The notes: generated by a model from the letters alone, not told the origin. Shown: positions 34,301-46,557, counted from the first letter of the stretch. The stretch: DNA of 64,000 nucleotides from Linyphia triangularis (GCA_963978545.1 OZ021722.1:109001442-109065441); one strand, 5' to 3'. Numbers and translations are program-made.

Positions 34301-34610
34301 CACGGTATGATCCACTGAGCCTCACTGAACCAGGTATCTTCTATATGTATCTTGATTAACACAGATTATTGGCAACATAATTTCACTTTCTTGTTTGTTG
34401 CTAAGAGGGTTAAGGGAAGCATGCTCAAGATTTACAATCAACTAAATCAATTTAAACTAGGCAGGGAAGGGCCACCGCTGTGCAAGCCTGGTCAACAAGA
34501 CACTAGCTGAAGTGCCCGATATTGACCAGATTCAAACAGATTTTTTTTTTTTAAAAACAAAGGAAGATATTAACAATAATTTTAATGTCATAACTAAAAG
34601 ACAAATATTT
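31359..34610. other. AT-rich region upstream of the zinc-finger gene, nothing recognised
   Basis: Probably a 5' intron of the zinc-finger gene. There is no convincing exon, RNA gene or transposon. Short frames (33344-33529, 33415-33609) are opposite-strand overlaps without motifs. Confidence 0.35.
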
Positions 34611-34812
34611 CAGGATTCACACTGAAATCACAGAATGAAAATCAATGACTTTTGAAGGACTTTAAATAACCTAAATAATATTTCTATGGAAAACCTATTT
34701 TCAGGTATATATCTTTAATGTGTGATTTTATAAATGCTTCGTCTACAGCGCTAATATCAAAAAATTTTATGCACAATTTGCATTTTGCTTTACGAACAGA
34801 CTTTGAAGATGT
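34611..34812. mobile_element. hAT-like element, CAGGGTTCCCAC family (truncated copy F)
   Basis: Begins CAGGATTCACACTGAAATCA and continues through CAGAATGAAAATCAATGACT and the reverse of the CKLC finger region (CATGCACAATTTGCATTTT-like). It breaks off near 34812, with no right terminus found. Confidence 0.65.
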
Positions 34813-34879
34813 TGCAATCTATTTTCATATACACTTTTAGCCAAAGCACATTAAATGTGCACTTTACAGGAACAGTATT

Positions 34880-35160
34880 TTTAAGTTAATTCTATAAAAA
34901 ACTAGGAGTGTGGAACATCGCACAACTTTCAATTATACTCTAACACTGACGTGGATTTATATCATTTACCGTTTGTATATTTTCATCCTTCATTTAGAAT
35001 AAATGGCCAGTTTGGCGATATTTTTTGCAATAATTCTTGTACGGGTCTTAAAAATTACCACAGCGATTCTGATCAAAATCGTTAGTCGTTTTTTAGCAAT
35101 CATTGAAAAACATGATTTTTTCCATGACAGCTTATGCGCATGTTTATTTTATATGATGTT
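34880..35160. mobile_element. Single arm of foldback family FB-C
   Basis: Shares GTGTGGAACATCGCACAACT, CCAGTTTGGCGATATTTTT, GCAATAATTCTTGTACG and the TTTTTTAGCAATCATTGAAA block with the left arm of the element at 57186-58978. The right arm is absent. The + strand frame 35003-35206 lies within it and is not a gene. Confidence 0.6.
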
Positions 35161-35209
35161 AAGAAAATGGCATACTTATGTTAAAAAGAAAATTTGTTTT
35201 TTTTAGCCA

Positions 35210-38200
35210 TAAATTCCTAAATAGTTAATATATTTTAGCAATTTTTGTTTTAAACGATAGTTTATTAAAGGCCAAACATAAATAGCATGCCACTTTTATT
35301 TTAAACAATTTTTTAATAATCAATTATTAATTCATAAAACAAGTCTTAAATTTTTTAAACAGAAACATATATTTTTTTTTGCTTTTATTAGAATTATCAT
35401 GGTCGAAAACCCCTCAGATTTTTTTTTCATTCCATTTTGACTTTTGGTTCTCAATATTTAAGCAAAAACGTAAAAAAAAAATCCACTTTAAGGGACCGCA
35501 TACTAGATTACGTCTTGAAGCATGCAAAACATTCCGTTTCTTCCGCACTAGAAGGAAATTTGCCCTCAAGATCTGCCAAAACATTTTCGCTTATAAGTGA
35601 AGTGTTTCTCAACTTAATGAACTGAAATTTGGTAACTTGGGTAAACAAAGTATTCTAAATTGAATGACAACATAAAAAATAGAGCTTTGTATTAAAATTT
35701 TTAAAGATAGAATTAAATTTACTTAGTATACAGCCCCAAGAAAAAAAATTTGCTCCAGACATATATAATATCGTAAACAAAACATTTTGGTAAAAACCGC
35801 AAGATTCTACGATAGTAAGAACCGAAGATATAGCCATCATACGGATTTTTTTCTTTATGTGTACTGTTCTTGTCATACAGAAGCGTACCCTTCAAAGTTG
35901 AATTTAAAACAAGCCTTGTTGTACTCTTTTAGGTAAATAGCATTCTCTGTTGAATTTGAATAACGGTACAGCAAAAAAAAAAAAAAAATTGTTTTCTGTA
36001 GCCCGTCCGACTTTGAAATTACAATATAAAATTTTCGACAACAGAGTTTTTTCTAGATTTTTTAAAAATGTAATTATATATTTAAAAAAAAAAAACATGT
36101 TTGTTAAATGATCGATTATTAAGTCACAGCGATTGTATAATAAGCAGGTGAACCTGAAGAAAGATTATAAATACTCACTAAAATACCAAACTTGGGTAAA
36201 TAACTGTGTAAACACAGTAAAAATAAATTTACCCAAGTATTTTACCTCACTGTTGATACCTCTGATAATTTTTAAATTTAATCTAACTCTCGTAATATTT
36301 TCTTTTGTATATTTGCTAAAAATACTTAGCAAAAAAAAAAAACTTTTTCCTATCAACTTTAATTTTTGCCCATATTACAGAAAATTGTCTTTTTTTTAAA
36401 GGCATAATGTTGAACCGTTCAGATTAAGATTCACTAGTTTTCTTTTAACGACACTAGCACTCATTTCGGATACGTTCCACAGCAGTTTGAGAAAAACTTA
36501 TATCTATGAATTGACGAATTGGTTTTAACAAAATTCTTTGACATAATATAAGACTTTACAGTTTAATACTACTATTCACTTTCTTTAAAAACAAGCTAGT
36601 GATGAGGAATGTTTAGAGAAGGATTAAAACTTGACTGAATCATTGGCAACTATACTAGAGGAGAGGTTGAGTTGAGCTTACTCAATACTCTACAACGATA
36701 GGGGACCAATTCCTACAACGTATTCAGCAAGCTCAACTCATCCTGTCTTCTAGTATAGATGAAGATAGCATAAGGGATCATATCAGTCATCATTGTAGAA
36801 AGATTATGACATTAATAGGGACAAATTCAAAGAAAATAAATTGTTTTGTTTAACTTATGTTCATAATCAAGAATTGTGTAAACATCTAAGTTCTTATGGG
36901 TGAAAATGTATATTTATTGTACAGCGATGAAAGAATGGAAGTAAATAAAAGCAACCACATGTCTCTGCATGAGTATGTCTTCCCTGGTTCAATTCTAACG
37001 TTTAATATACCATTATATACATATAGTATAGTATTTTTCTTTATGTTACATGCATTTACGATGGGTTATTTAAAGAAAAAAAATTGTAACTGTTTAACAT
37101 TAAAAATTTGTTCTATCTAATCTTAAATTAGTTTTGAATTAGATTATATTCGCCAAATTTTTAAATATCGGTGTACAAAGCTTAAAATATCAATAACCTG
37201 GGAATATTAATTAATTGAACTAGAAATGTTTTAATGGGAACTATGCTTAATACGCTGGTTAAGTTTCTAAAAAAATAATTCTATAATGCGTTTGATAGCA
37301 ACAATGGCGTCTGTTAAATTCAAACAAAGAAAACTATTTTTTAATAACTTCTGAAAAACTATAACGCAAGAAAACACAATTAACATCGAAAGTTATTAAG
37401 AATCAAATCAACATTTTGTAAAAAAAGAGTTTAAATCTTTATTAGGAAAAAGACAAAAATTTCGCCATACAGGCCACATACTACTAGTTTGAAATTAGGC
37501 ATAATAGTTAGGCCTACTTATATTAACTTAGCCTACTTCAACTTACCTTAGTTATCTACCAATATAACTTAAAAATAGTTCAATAGTTAGTTCAAGAAGA
37601 AAAGAGAGAAGATTAAATTCATAAAATAAATTAAATTTTGAGGTATAACATACACGTCTTTTCGAACATTCCGGAGTCAGCCATTGAGTAGTGACGTCAC
37701 TGTCCAAAACGCGGGAAATTCGATGCTCAAGAGAGCTTTGAAGCTTAATTTCCAGGTGTTTTTTATTTCATACGAAAGAAATAGCGCTAAAATTAGTAAG
37801 AAACACAATAAAAATATTTAATTTAATAAACATAAGGAAGATATTAATTGTTATTTAAACTTTAAGGCTAACTCAAACAAATAGAATGCACTTCACTTCA
37901 ATTCCGCACAGATGAATCAGATAAAATCCAAAATATTTTATTTTATTAAATACATACTTTGAAAAAAGTATGCTGCGATTCAGAAATTTTCAGAAAAGAA
38001 TTATTGGCTCAGAAAACTCACATTTTTGTTTTATATCTTTCGAAATTTTATCCAAACAAAAACATAAACCTTATTTTGGCTCTTAAATGGAATGGCATTG
38101 TTCTTTAAAAAGTTGATGTACTGCTACATTGCTTTGTGGGATTGAAAACTTTGCAAAATACGTTTTTAAAACCAACAAATTCATAAAACAAGTAAAGTGA

Positions 38201-38790
38201 TAAAAATAAAAAATAAAATTGGTTTATTAATAAAATTATAAGATTGTGTGTATTTGTGATACGTATATGTTCTATCTATATATTCTTCAGAAATGCTATG
38301 GAGTGAGATGAATGACGTCATCTCTTTCTATGTGCTTAAAGAGTAATTTGAATGTATAAATATCGACATATTTTCAGAGCGTATTAAAACTATATTAAAA
38401 TTAGGGGTGTGGACAAGGATAATCCTAGAAGGGAAGAGAGTTCCCTTTCCACTAACAAATTTTGTCAGTCCTCAAATTGTAGTTATTTGACTGAGAGGCA
38501 AATGTTCTAAAACATGGAATATTATAAATAGTCAGTTAATAAAGAAAATTAAAACTACGTGCGTTCTAAAAACATAAACTCTACAAAATAAAAATATGAT
38601 ACGCTTGTTTGCATCATGAAGACAGATCGAGATGATATTTTATGTGTTTTGTTGCCATTGTTGTTATTTTTTAAAGAATTTTAATAAAGAATATTTTGTA
38701 ATGCTATTACAAAATTTATTAATGTAATGCTATTAAATATTTTTGAATTTCTTAAATATTATTCAAAAACATAAAATTACTATTCCTTGT
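35210..38790. other. AT-rich region, nothing recognised apart from CRE-like sites
   Basis: Many short frames (35379-35625, 35904-36098, 36133-36399, 36896-37120) are low complexity and lack family resemblance. A weak inverted repeat lies near 36178-36236 (ACTTGGGTAAATAA / TTTACCCAAGT). Confidence 0.35.
37692..37722. promoter_or_regulatory. Candidate promoter: CRE next to GCGGGAAA box
   Basis: A perfect TGACGTCA at 37692-37699 is followed within 15 bp by GCGGGAAA (E2F-like). Another TGACGTCA lies at 38313-38320. The patch is richer in CpG than its surroundings and could be the distal promoter of the - strand zinc-finger gene, about 6.3 kb upstream of its coding exon. Speculative. Confidence 0.25.
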
Positions 38791-39030
38791 TATTTTAATG
38801 AATAGTTAGAAATAAATAAACCTGTTGAGCCGAAGCTTTTTTCTTTATTCAAATTTATAATTTCACCGGTAATTGTATAGCGAATGATGCGGCCACGATC
38901 CGTCACGGATGTGGGAAGAATGTGTTGGAAGAACCCCCACACTTTCCTGTCGACGGACAAATAGGTGAACTTCTTGAAGTCAAATTTAATAAAATTATCC
39001 GAAACTTTCTTCTTTTCTTCTTAATGCAGC
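38790..39030. other. GC-richer island open in several frames, unidentified
   Basis: This patch stands out from the surrounding AT-rich DNA. On the - strand a frame of about 77 codons without ATG reads FKKFTYLSVDRKVWGFFQHI then LPTSVTDRGRIIRYTITGEI. On the + strand another frame reads DAATIRHGCGKNVLEEPPHF then PVDGQIGELLEV. It could be an exon, an old gene fragment or a repeat relic. It contains the odd palindrome ATCCGTGACGGAT. I do not recognise either peptide. Confidence 0.3.
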
Positions 39031-40808
39031 ATAATGTATACATTCTAAGGAAAATATGTGAATTTTTTCATAAGATTTATTCATATATTAGTGGATAAAA
39101 CGCTATTTTTAAAATGCGAAATTTTACACAGTACGCAAGACGTTTGCTGTTTCTTTTGGAATTATGTTACCCATGATGCCTCAAAACATGTAATGTTTTT
39201 CTCCAATGAAGGTCAATGGGAAACGCTGCCTCTGCTCCTATTCTTTGCGCTATGTATGGTACTAGCGATTCTTGGTATAGCAATTGTATTGTAGTACAAA
39301 ACTCTACTATCATACAGACTTTGCAAGAAAATTGACCGACATTTTTTTTATATATATGGGGAATTTTTGGAAAATAGCAAATCTTCCATAAATTTGGGAA
39401 AATGATATTAATTTATTTATTATAGCAAAAAAATATATATATCCCATATGAAAACATATTTAGTTTTTGTATTCTTATACACATAATAAATAGTGTCGCC
39501 ATCTATTTTGGAAAATTTTAACTAATTGACGTGTACATTTTATGATATTTTTTGAAATGCAATTTAAGAGTTTACTTAATAATTTTGACATTTAAAAAAA
39601 TATATTTAATTTTTAATTTTTTTTAAAAACTATTTTCAATTTGATTAACTTTTTGAAACATATAAACATATTTTTATTTTACTTAAAAGATGTTTAAAAA
39701 ACGGACCAAAATGAGTTCAGCAAATTATAATGAAAACTATTTAAAAACAAGGACTATATTTTTATTTTATATTGAAATTGAAATGGGGGGGGGGAGAATT
39801 TATTTTTAATTTTAGAAAATTGTTCCTATATTTTTTTACACTATAATTTTTTTTTTATTTATGCATTTTATTGACGTATTAGATAAGCAATATATAATTA
39901 TGTGGTTTGCATTTTTTCAAAATATAATTTTACATTTAAAATTTTTCGTACACTTATTTTTAAAATATTTTTCACTTATTGCCAAAGCGAAATGTTTAGC
40001 AAATTGTATACTTGATTTAAATTTGAAATACATTCAAGGATCGCCTCTGATTCAGTGGAATTGCAAGAAAAAGAAACACAAGTTTTTTATCGCCTGTCGA
40101 TGTCGTTCCGATATCTTTTGCCGATCAAAAAACGATGATCAGAAATTTCATGATTACAAATTTTATGGGCAATAAGGCCTTGGGTGACACTCCCTTGACA
40201 TGCAATAATTATATAATGAGAAGAATTTATAATTTTTTTTTTTTTTTTTTTTTTAAGTTTGAGAAATATTTTCCTTCAATTTCATTTTGTTCGTTACCAA
40301 ACGAAAGTTACAGATGAGAAGGTTCTAATTCCTTTTCATTTTTTGTGAATTTTTTTATATCGAAACGTATGGTGACTAACTATCGGAAAATATCAGTCCT
40401 CCAGGAATTATGTCACCCCATCCTTCTTTCTAGCAAATTTAGACATAGAATTAAAAAAAAAAGAAAAAAGAGAGAATAAAGGTATTAGAAGACTAAAAAT
40501 ATCTGGCAAGGTATTTATTTATATTTATCGAAATGCCATAAATTCATGGAAATAAATTTGTGTGTGTTTAATTGGCGAACGGATCTTAAATGCCCAATTT
40601 TTTTTGTTTAAAAAAAATCAAATGTTTTTAACTGTAATGTATCCTTGAGTAGGGTGGATCAAACGACTCATGTTTATAAAAATTTCGTGTAAATGGTATG
40701 TCCCTAAATTATTTTTGTTCGAAATGTTAAAAAATATATTATACATAAAAGTTTTGAAAAATTAAATAACATCTATGTGGTCCACCTTAAAATGTACAAT
40801 AAAAATGG

Positions 40809-40842
<34 letters not shown>

Positions 40843-41470
40843 TGCTTCACGAGTAAACAAAAAAAATAAATGTATAATACAATGAAATAATCCAACTAAG
40901 ATTTGCTTGTGACATAATAAAAGGATATATAATCATAAAATGCTAATTTTCTAATTTCAATTTAATTCATACAAGTACACTCATTCAGTCAAATTTGGAC
41001 GTTTTCGCAGATTTCTCTTTCATCGTCTTGTAAAGAGTTGTATTTAGAGCGATATTTTTAGGAAATTGGGGTTTCCAAAATCCGTGCCAAATCTACCTGG
41101 CAATTTAAGAGTATCTGTAGAATTGGTAGTATCAGTAAAATTTGGTTTTGTAACTAACATTTCACTAGCAATGACTTTTCATTCTTGTGTAAGAACTTTA
41201 TTGCTCCCAGTGGCGGCCCATGATCGAAAATGTTAGTGCAGCTGGACCTTCCTACCCCCCCCCCCCCTTCTCCCAAACCACACACACACTTTCCACAATC
41301 ATAATGAACGCAAAATCTTTAATCTTTTAATCTCAAATCGAATTTTCCTTTCAATTTGTATAAAATAATAACATTTATAACATAACGTTATAAAATAAGA
41401 ACAATTAATCGAATAATTTTTTTTATAGTTTTTATTAAAAACACATTCTTTCTCGTTTAAGGCTCCAAGT
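39031..41470. other. AT-rich intergenic DNA, nothing recognised
   Basis: The + strand frame 39058-39294 ends in a hydrophobic run (LPLLLFFALCMVLAILGIAI) but starts in AT-rich DNA and lacks supporting context. 39861-40175 is low complexity. Homopolymers include T20 near 40230, A28 near 40815 and C13 near 41260. The sequence CAGTGGCGGCCCATGATC at about 41211 looks like a hAT terminus, but no partner was found. Confidence 0.35.
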
Positions 41471-41474
41471 GTAA

Positions 41475-41935
41475 TGCTATGAATTTTTCCGCTGAGGCAA
41501 TGATGGAACAGTTTTTACAGTATAAAAATATTTATTCTCTCTTCAGAAAACTCACAAAATTTATCCACAGGCAACAGTGTAATCGCTCACAAGCTTCAAC
41601 ACAAGCTTTAGCAAAAACAACTTCGAATACAGCGATTATACAAGCTCACTCCAGTAAACAAAGCGATCAGCTCACCTCGAAGTCCAAAGTCAATCTGAAA
41701 ACTTTCCCGTTCTCCAGTCTTTTATATACAAGCGCGTGAGACATTCTCGAAATTTCCAGCCAATTCATCGGAAAGAAATTTCTCGAAACTTCTCGATTAC
41801 TTCAGGTGTTGCCACCTTTTTCTAACTTGTATAATCGCTATTAATTAATAAATAAAATAAGATAAAAATAAATTACAATAGAATTTTGAAATAATACGTC
41901 ACTATTTACAATATATACAGACAATTTGTGCAACA
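41475..41935 (-). repeat. 3' LTR of element 1
   Basis: Long terminal repeat read on the - strand from TGTTGCAC (41935) to the inner end at 41475, where the usual TAACA has become TAGCA. It has a TATATAAAAG box (41719-41728) and two heat-shock-element arrays upstream of it. In this copy the four-unit array is perfect. Confidence 0.93.
41744..41792 (-). promoter_or_regulatory. Heat-shock-element arrays in LTR U3 (element 1, 3' LTR)
   Basis: Alternating GAA/TTC units every 5 bp. TTCTCGAAATTTC (41744-41756) gives three perfect units, and GAAATTTCTCGAAACTTC (41775-41792) gives four. The consensus for HSF trimer binding is nGAAnnTTCnnGAAn. The near array lies about 16 bp upstream of the TATA box in the transcription direction (- strand). 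Related arrays in the other LTRs are at 44806-44855, 46365-46414 and 49459-49508; there the four-unit array has one unit changed to ATC. Function is inferred from the consensus. Confidence 0.75.
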
Positions 41936-41987
41936 TTTCCCCCTTCTTAAAGACTGCACGTCCCGGGCAGTGAAGTCCTTAAGCCAT

Positions 41988-44502
41988 TCAATGACTTCTA
42001 CCATAATATGGGGCTAGCCTATTGTAGTGTACAACTCTAGGTTTACAGGAAGGTGTCCGTTGAATTCTCACCACGACGTCGTTGATCTTCTTAAGGATCC
42101 CATACGGCCCTTCCCAGTTCATCTGGAGCTTAGGGGAGAGTCCTTTCCGACGTTTGTCACCTTCCTGGAATGAACGGTCCATGTCCTTGGCATAGTACCG
42201 GATCTTCACGCACTCTGTCATGATGTTGTTTCTCTCTCTGGCGAACCGATGTACGACTTCCAAACGTGCCTGCAGATCATCTAGATACTGGACAGGCGAG
42301 GAAGGAGTGTCCTGTGGTTGTCCAAAGAGGAGGTTGCTGGGGAGCCTAAGGTCTCTTCCACACATCGTTAGAGATGGAGAAAATCCGGTGGTCTCATGAG
42401 TTGCACTCCCGTATGCCAACAGAAGCGGTGAAAGTTTCTGATCCCCATCTTGCTGGTTATATGATTTTGAGATTGCGTCCGAATCATCCGCGGGTGCAGC
42501 TGATAGATCCCGGGACCTCCGTTCGATGCTTGTAACAGGAGTACGGATGTCGATTCCCTCGTCACTAACTTTGTCCATTTCCACATGAACCACTTCCTGG
42601 GAGGGTTTCATCAACGTCGCTTTCTTCGGTTCTCTCTCCGAGGCTGGAGAGGTACTTTCCATAGATGTGGACTCTTCAGCATTCTCTATGACATTGTCTT
42701 CATGAGCTACAATCCGATATACACACAGCTCTTTCATGTCTAGATCGTGCAAAGGAACTTTGCCTCTATATGTTTGCAGCTGGCTTTTCTCAAAATTCAG
42801 CGTAATTCCATTTTTCTTCAAAAAGTCTAGTCCGAGAATGCACGGATCTACAATTTCGGCAACATAAACGGTGTGCTTGTAGGTGTTAAATCCAAGGGCA
42901 ATGTCCACTTGCAATTTCCCATGAACAGAGATATTACCACCAGACACAGTTTGCAGAGAAACAGAGGGCGCTGTGTAGAAGAGTCGGCTGTTCAGGTGAC
43001 GAGCCACGTCCGTCCTTACGATCGTTACGTTCGCTCCCGAATCGACGATTAGACGACATGGAGTTCCGTTGATCTCCCCCTTCACGAATAAACCCTGGTT
43101 TCCTCCTTGTCGGGATGAAACGTGGAAACGACTGGTCGGGGCTTCACCTGTTCTACATTGCAGCTTCTGCCCTGCGAGATGACATCTTCTTAGATTCAGT
43201 TGTGGAGAATCCGTGGTAGTGTTATCCCTTCTCTTTTTCAAATCAAGGCAGTTTCGTCGTAGATGCCCTTCCCGTTTGCAGTGCCAGCAAACGACTCTGG
43301 TCCTTCGATCCCTGGCTCCGGGATAGCTTCTCATCATTCTATCAATTTTGCTCTCCCGTTCTCGAAGCTTACTGGTGACAAAGTCAGAAGAATCCTCGGC
43401 TAATGCACCACGCACGCACATATCGTCGGTCTTTTCCAGAAGCTAGCTGCTCAGCTTCTACTCTCATGGCGTACACGAGGGCCGACTTCAGGTTTTTGTT
43501 TTGGGATAACCTTACCGCCTGCTGCACATCGGGATCTTGAATAGCGTCGATGAAATACTGCAGCGAAAGATCATCTCGTACATCCGGGGGACAGTCTGGG
43601 AAAGCGAGGAGTGACAGTCTTTCTATATCTGACGCCAACTCTTGAAGAGTTTCATTGGCCTTCTGTTGTCTCACTTTCAATTGCAGTCTGTTGTAATCCT
43701 TTAGATGCTGCTCCCCAAACCTTAACTCCAACGCACTTGCCAGCGCCACGAATTCTCCCCGCTTCTCTTCAGGTAGTGTCTGTAAAATGTCAGCAGCTTC
43801 ACCTCGAAGAGATGCTGCGAGATGGAATGCTTTCGAAGTATCGTCCCAACCATTCGCAGAAGCAATCATTTCAAATTGCGTTTGATAAACGCGCCAAGAC
43901 GACTTCCCATCAAAAGGGGCCACTTTGATGTTAGAGCACGGCGCCATAAAGGGGATGGAAGCGTTATCCCAATTAGGTGACGCTATGGCCAGAGCTTCAC
44001 GCGTTTCCATTTTTCGCAGCCTTTCTTCTACAACGTCAATGAATTTGTCTTGCTCTTCCATTAAGGTGGACACTTTTTCTTGCATGGTGGAAACTTTTTC
44101 TTGCACGGCGGAAACTTTTTCTTGCACGGTGGAAACTTTTTCTTCAACTTCATTTCTCACTGACTTAAGATCTTCTCTGACATCCAAAATATCCGCCTTC
44201 ATTGATTGAAGAACACTCTCTGTGCGCTCCATAAATCTATCAACGGACGCAGAAGATGATTCTTGCTTGGATGCTAAAGCTTTAATATCCGATGATGTCG
44301 CTTCTTGACTGGCGGCAATTGCAGCGGCGAGTTCGGCATTTGTCTTTTCTTGGCGGGCTTGACCGTCGGCTATTGTAGCCGCGGTTAATACTTGTCCGGC
44401 TTTTATTTCAACAGCGGTGGTTTCCTGTTGGGACTTCATTCCAACAATCATTTCCATCAACTGCTTCATTTGGTCTTCCATCATTCCTCTAGTTGTCGGC
44501 AT
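41988..44502 (-). pseudogene. Gag-protease-integrase tail polyprotein, frameshifted (element 1)
   Basis: Reads from the ATG at 44502 (MPTTRGMMEDQMKQLMEMI). A long coiled coil is followed by a capsid-like region. Near 43405 a 4 bp duplication (CGCACGCACA versus CGAACA in element 2) shifts the frame. The new frame continues with the CCHC zinc knuckle (CWHCKREGHLRRNC), the aspartic protease motif LIVDSGANVTIV, and then the distal integrase segment (AYGSATHETTGFSPSLTMCG) ending at the stop at 41988. No polymerase domains lie between protease and integrase tail. The coil contains a 21 bp subrepeat (EKVSTVQ-like units, 44060-44145) not expanded in element 2. Confidence 0.88.
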
Positions 44503-44534
44503 TCAAGATGACTAAACCCCACTTCTGACACCAC

Positions 44535-44998
44535 TGTTATGAATTTTTCCGCTGAGGCAATGATGGCACAGTTTTTACAGTATAAAAATATTTATTCTCT
44601 CTTCAGAAAACTCACAAAATTTATCCACAGGCAACAGTGTAATCGCTCACAAGCTTCAACACAAGCTTTAGCAAAAACAACTTCGAATACAGCGATTATA
44701 CAAGCTCACTCCAATAAAAACAAAGCGATCAGCTCACCTCGAAGTCCAAAGTCAATCTGAAAACTTTCCCGTTCTCCAGTCTTTTATATACAAGCGCGTG
44801 AGACATTCTCGAAATTTCCAGCCAATTCATCGGAAAAGAAATATCTCGAAACTTCTCGATGGCTTTAGGTGTTGCCACCTTTTTCTAACTTGTATAATCG
44901 CTATTAATTAATAAATAAAATAAGATAAAAATAAATTACAATAGAATTTTGAAATAATACGTCACTATTTACAATATATACAGACAATTTGTGCAACA
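44535..44998 (-). repeat. 5' LTR of element 1
   Basis: Starts TGTTGCACAA at 44998 and ends TTCATAACA at 44535, next to the primer-binding site. It has the same TATA box and the three-unit heat-shock array at 44806-44818. Confidence 0.93.
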
Positions 44999-45089
44999 GT
45001 AACTTCTTGTATACTTAAAAACAAGCTTTGGTAGCAATCGTCCATGCTGGAGAAGCATATAAGTTAGGATGAGACGTATGCAGCTAACA

Positions 45090-45690
45090 TTTCTTTTTCT
45101 TTTTTAGATGTAATCCCATTTTTGAGCGTCTGCCAATAATTGGCCTTAATTTATTCGAAATACCAAGCGCTTTACCAACTACTTTAGTTGTATGCTTTCC
45201 AACTAAGTTTGGAATTAATGGTAAGACCTAAAGTTGGCCTTCCTAACAGTAGGGATTTTTTCACGGAACAAGTGATGTTCAGACACGTTCTTTTTCTCTA
45301 TTTAGGTCTGATTACGAGGAATTGAAATTTGACCTATTGGTGGTCACTTTCCAGAAAGAACACCAGTCTTCGCAATTTCAGACATGATGTTTTGTATATC
45401 GTCTATTGCCTTGTTTGGAATCATAGATTTTGTGACTATTGCAGTGTCATCTGCTTAAATAACTGTTAATCGATTGTAATTATCTCTGTCCACAGGAAAG
45501 TCAGATGCATAAAAATTATTCAGGACACTTCCATGTGGAACGCACGCAAGAATGCATTTGTTGCTCGAAAGGGCTTTGCCCATTCTAAGTACTTGGATAC
45601 TAATATACATCATGGTGTTTGCCAATTGGCGAATTACTATTTCATCGAAGCTGTGCCTGTGACACCGGACATACAATATCTTACATGGCT
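45090..45690 (-). pseudogene. Jockey-type LINE reverse transcriptase fragment
   Basis: The - strand peptide VPHGSVLNNFYASDFPVDRD then NYNRLTVI, stop, ADDTAIVTKS corresponds to reverse-transcriptase motifs around the active site (GVPQGS...FYADDTAI). The tyrosine codon of the catalytic YADD box has become the stop TAA at 45455-45457. Homology continues in the same frame to about 45360 (NKAIDDIQNIMSEI). It is a relative of the LINE at 49656-53740 but a separate, badly decayed piece. Confidence 0.75.
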
Positions 45691-45938
45691 GTTAGTCTGT
45701 CTAAAATTATAAGAGAGACACATTTTCTGCTCCTTGGATGGGATTAATATAAAATGATCTAGTGACTGTAAGAATAATCACAACATAAATACAGAAGAGA
45801 AAAGCAAAAAGATGTCAAGATTTGACAAAACTAAGATAAATACAAAAGGACAAAAAGCACTTGAAATCAACTGTAAAATCGATTTCTATATTTTTTATTT
45901 GATTTTCTTGTTTTATTATTTTTATTTAACTTTCAAGG

Positions 45939-45942
<4 letters not shown>

Positions 45943-46035
<93 letters not shown>
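45943..46035. repeat. (ATT)n microsatellite
   Basis: About 30 ATT trinucleotides with a few interruptions. It creates an artificial poly-isoleucine frame on the + strand. Confidence 0.97.
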
Positions 46036-46091
46036 CAGATATTTATAAAAATACAAATAAATAATTTTTATTTCCATGCATAGTAGAATAT

Positions 46092-46557
46092 TGTTACGAA
46101 TTTTTCCGCTGAGGCAATGATGGTACAGTTTTCACGGTATAAAAATATTTATTCTCTCTTCAGAAAACTCAGAAAAATTATTCACAGGCAACAGTTTAAT
46201 TACTCTCAAGCTTCAACACAAGCTTCAACAAAAATAACTTCGAATTCAGCGATTATACAAGCTCACTCCAATAGGTAAACAAAGCGATCAGCTTTCAACG
46301 AAATCCGAAGTCAATCTGAAAACTTTCCCGTTCTCCAGTCTTTTATATACAACCGCGTGAGACATTCTCGAAATTTCCAGCCAATTCATCGGAAAAGAAA
46401 TATCTCGAAACTTCTCGATTACTTTAGGTGTTGCCACCTTTTTCTAACTTGTATAATCGCTATTAATTAATAAATAAAATAAGATAAAAATAAATTACAA
46501 TAGAATTTTGAAATAATACGTCACTATTTACAATATATACAGACAATTTGTGCAACA
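46092..46557 (-). repeat. 3' LTR of element 2
   Basis: Full LTR, TG...CA bounded, ending CGTAACA. TATA box near 46340. Heat-shock-like arrays at 46365-46377 (three perfect units) and 46397-46414 (four units, one mutated). Confidence 0.94.

Larger units (their letters stand above)
41475..44998 (-). mobile_element. LTR retrotransposon, Ty3/Gypsy type, polymerase-deleted (element 1)
   Basis: A 3.5 kb element on the - strand bounded by the 4 bp duplication GTAA (41471-41474 and 44999-45002). The LTRs are 461 and 464 bp, start TGTTGCACAAATTG and end in TAACA or TAGCA. A primer-binding-site sequence TGGTGTCAGAAGTGG follows the 5' LTR after one base, and a purine tract AAGAAGGGGGAAA precedes the 3' LTR. 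The interior encodes Gag, protease and an integrase C-terminal piece only; reverse transcriptase, RNase H and most of integrase are absent. The two LTRs differ at roughly ten positions. Confidence 0.93.

Noticed and set aside
35379..36399. Cluster of short open frames on both strands
   Set aside because: Overlapping in different frames, homopolymer-rich, with no family resemblance or splice context.
39058..39294. 78-codon + strand frame ending in a transmembrane-like run
   Set aside because: The hydrophobic run is AT-composition driven in part, there is no known family, and the upstream start lies in AT-rich DNA. Kept only as a note next to the 38.8-39.0 kb island.
41208..41240. hAT terminus CAGTGGCGGCCCATGATC
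   Set aside because: A single terminus; I found no inverted partner or duplication, so no element is claimed.
43611..44209. + strand open frames of 94-105 codons over the Gag region
   Set aside because: Antisense shadows of the retrotransposon polyprotein; the same holds for 47822-48959.
45812..46048. Poly-isoleucine open frame
   Set aside because: It is the translation of an (ATT)n microsatellite.
44999..46091. The two LTR elements as one tandem duplication
   Set aside because: Each has its own target duplication (GTAA, ATAT), and the DNA between them is an unrelated LINE relic and a microsatellite.
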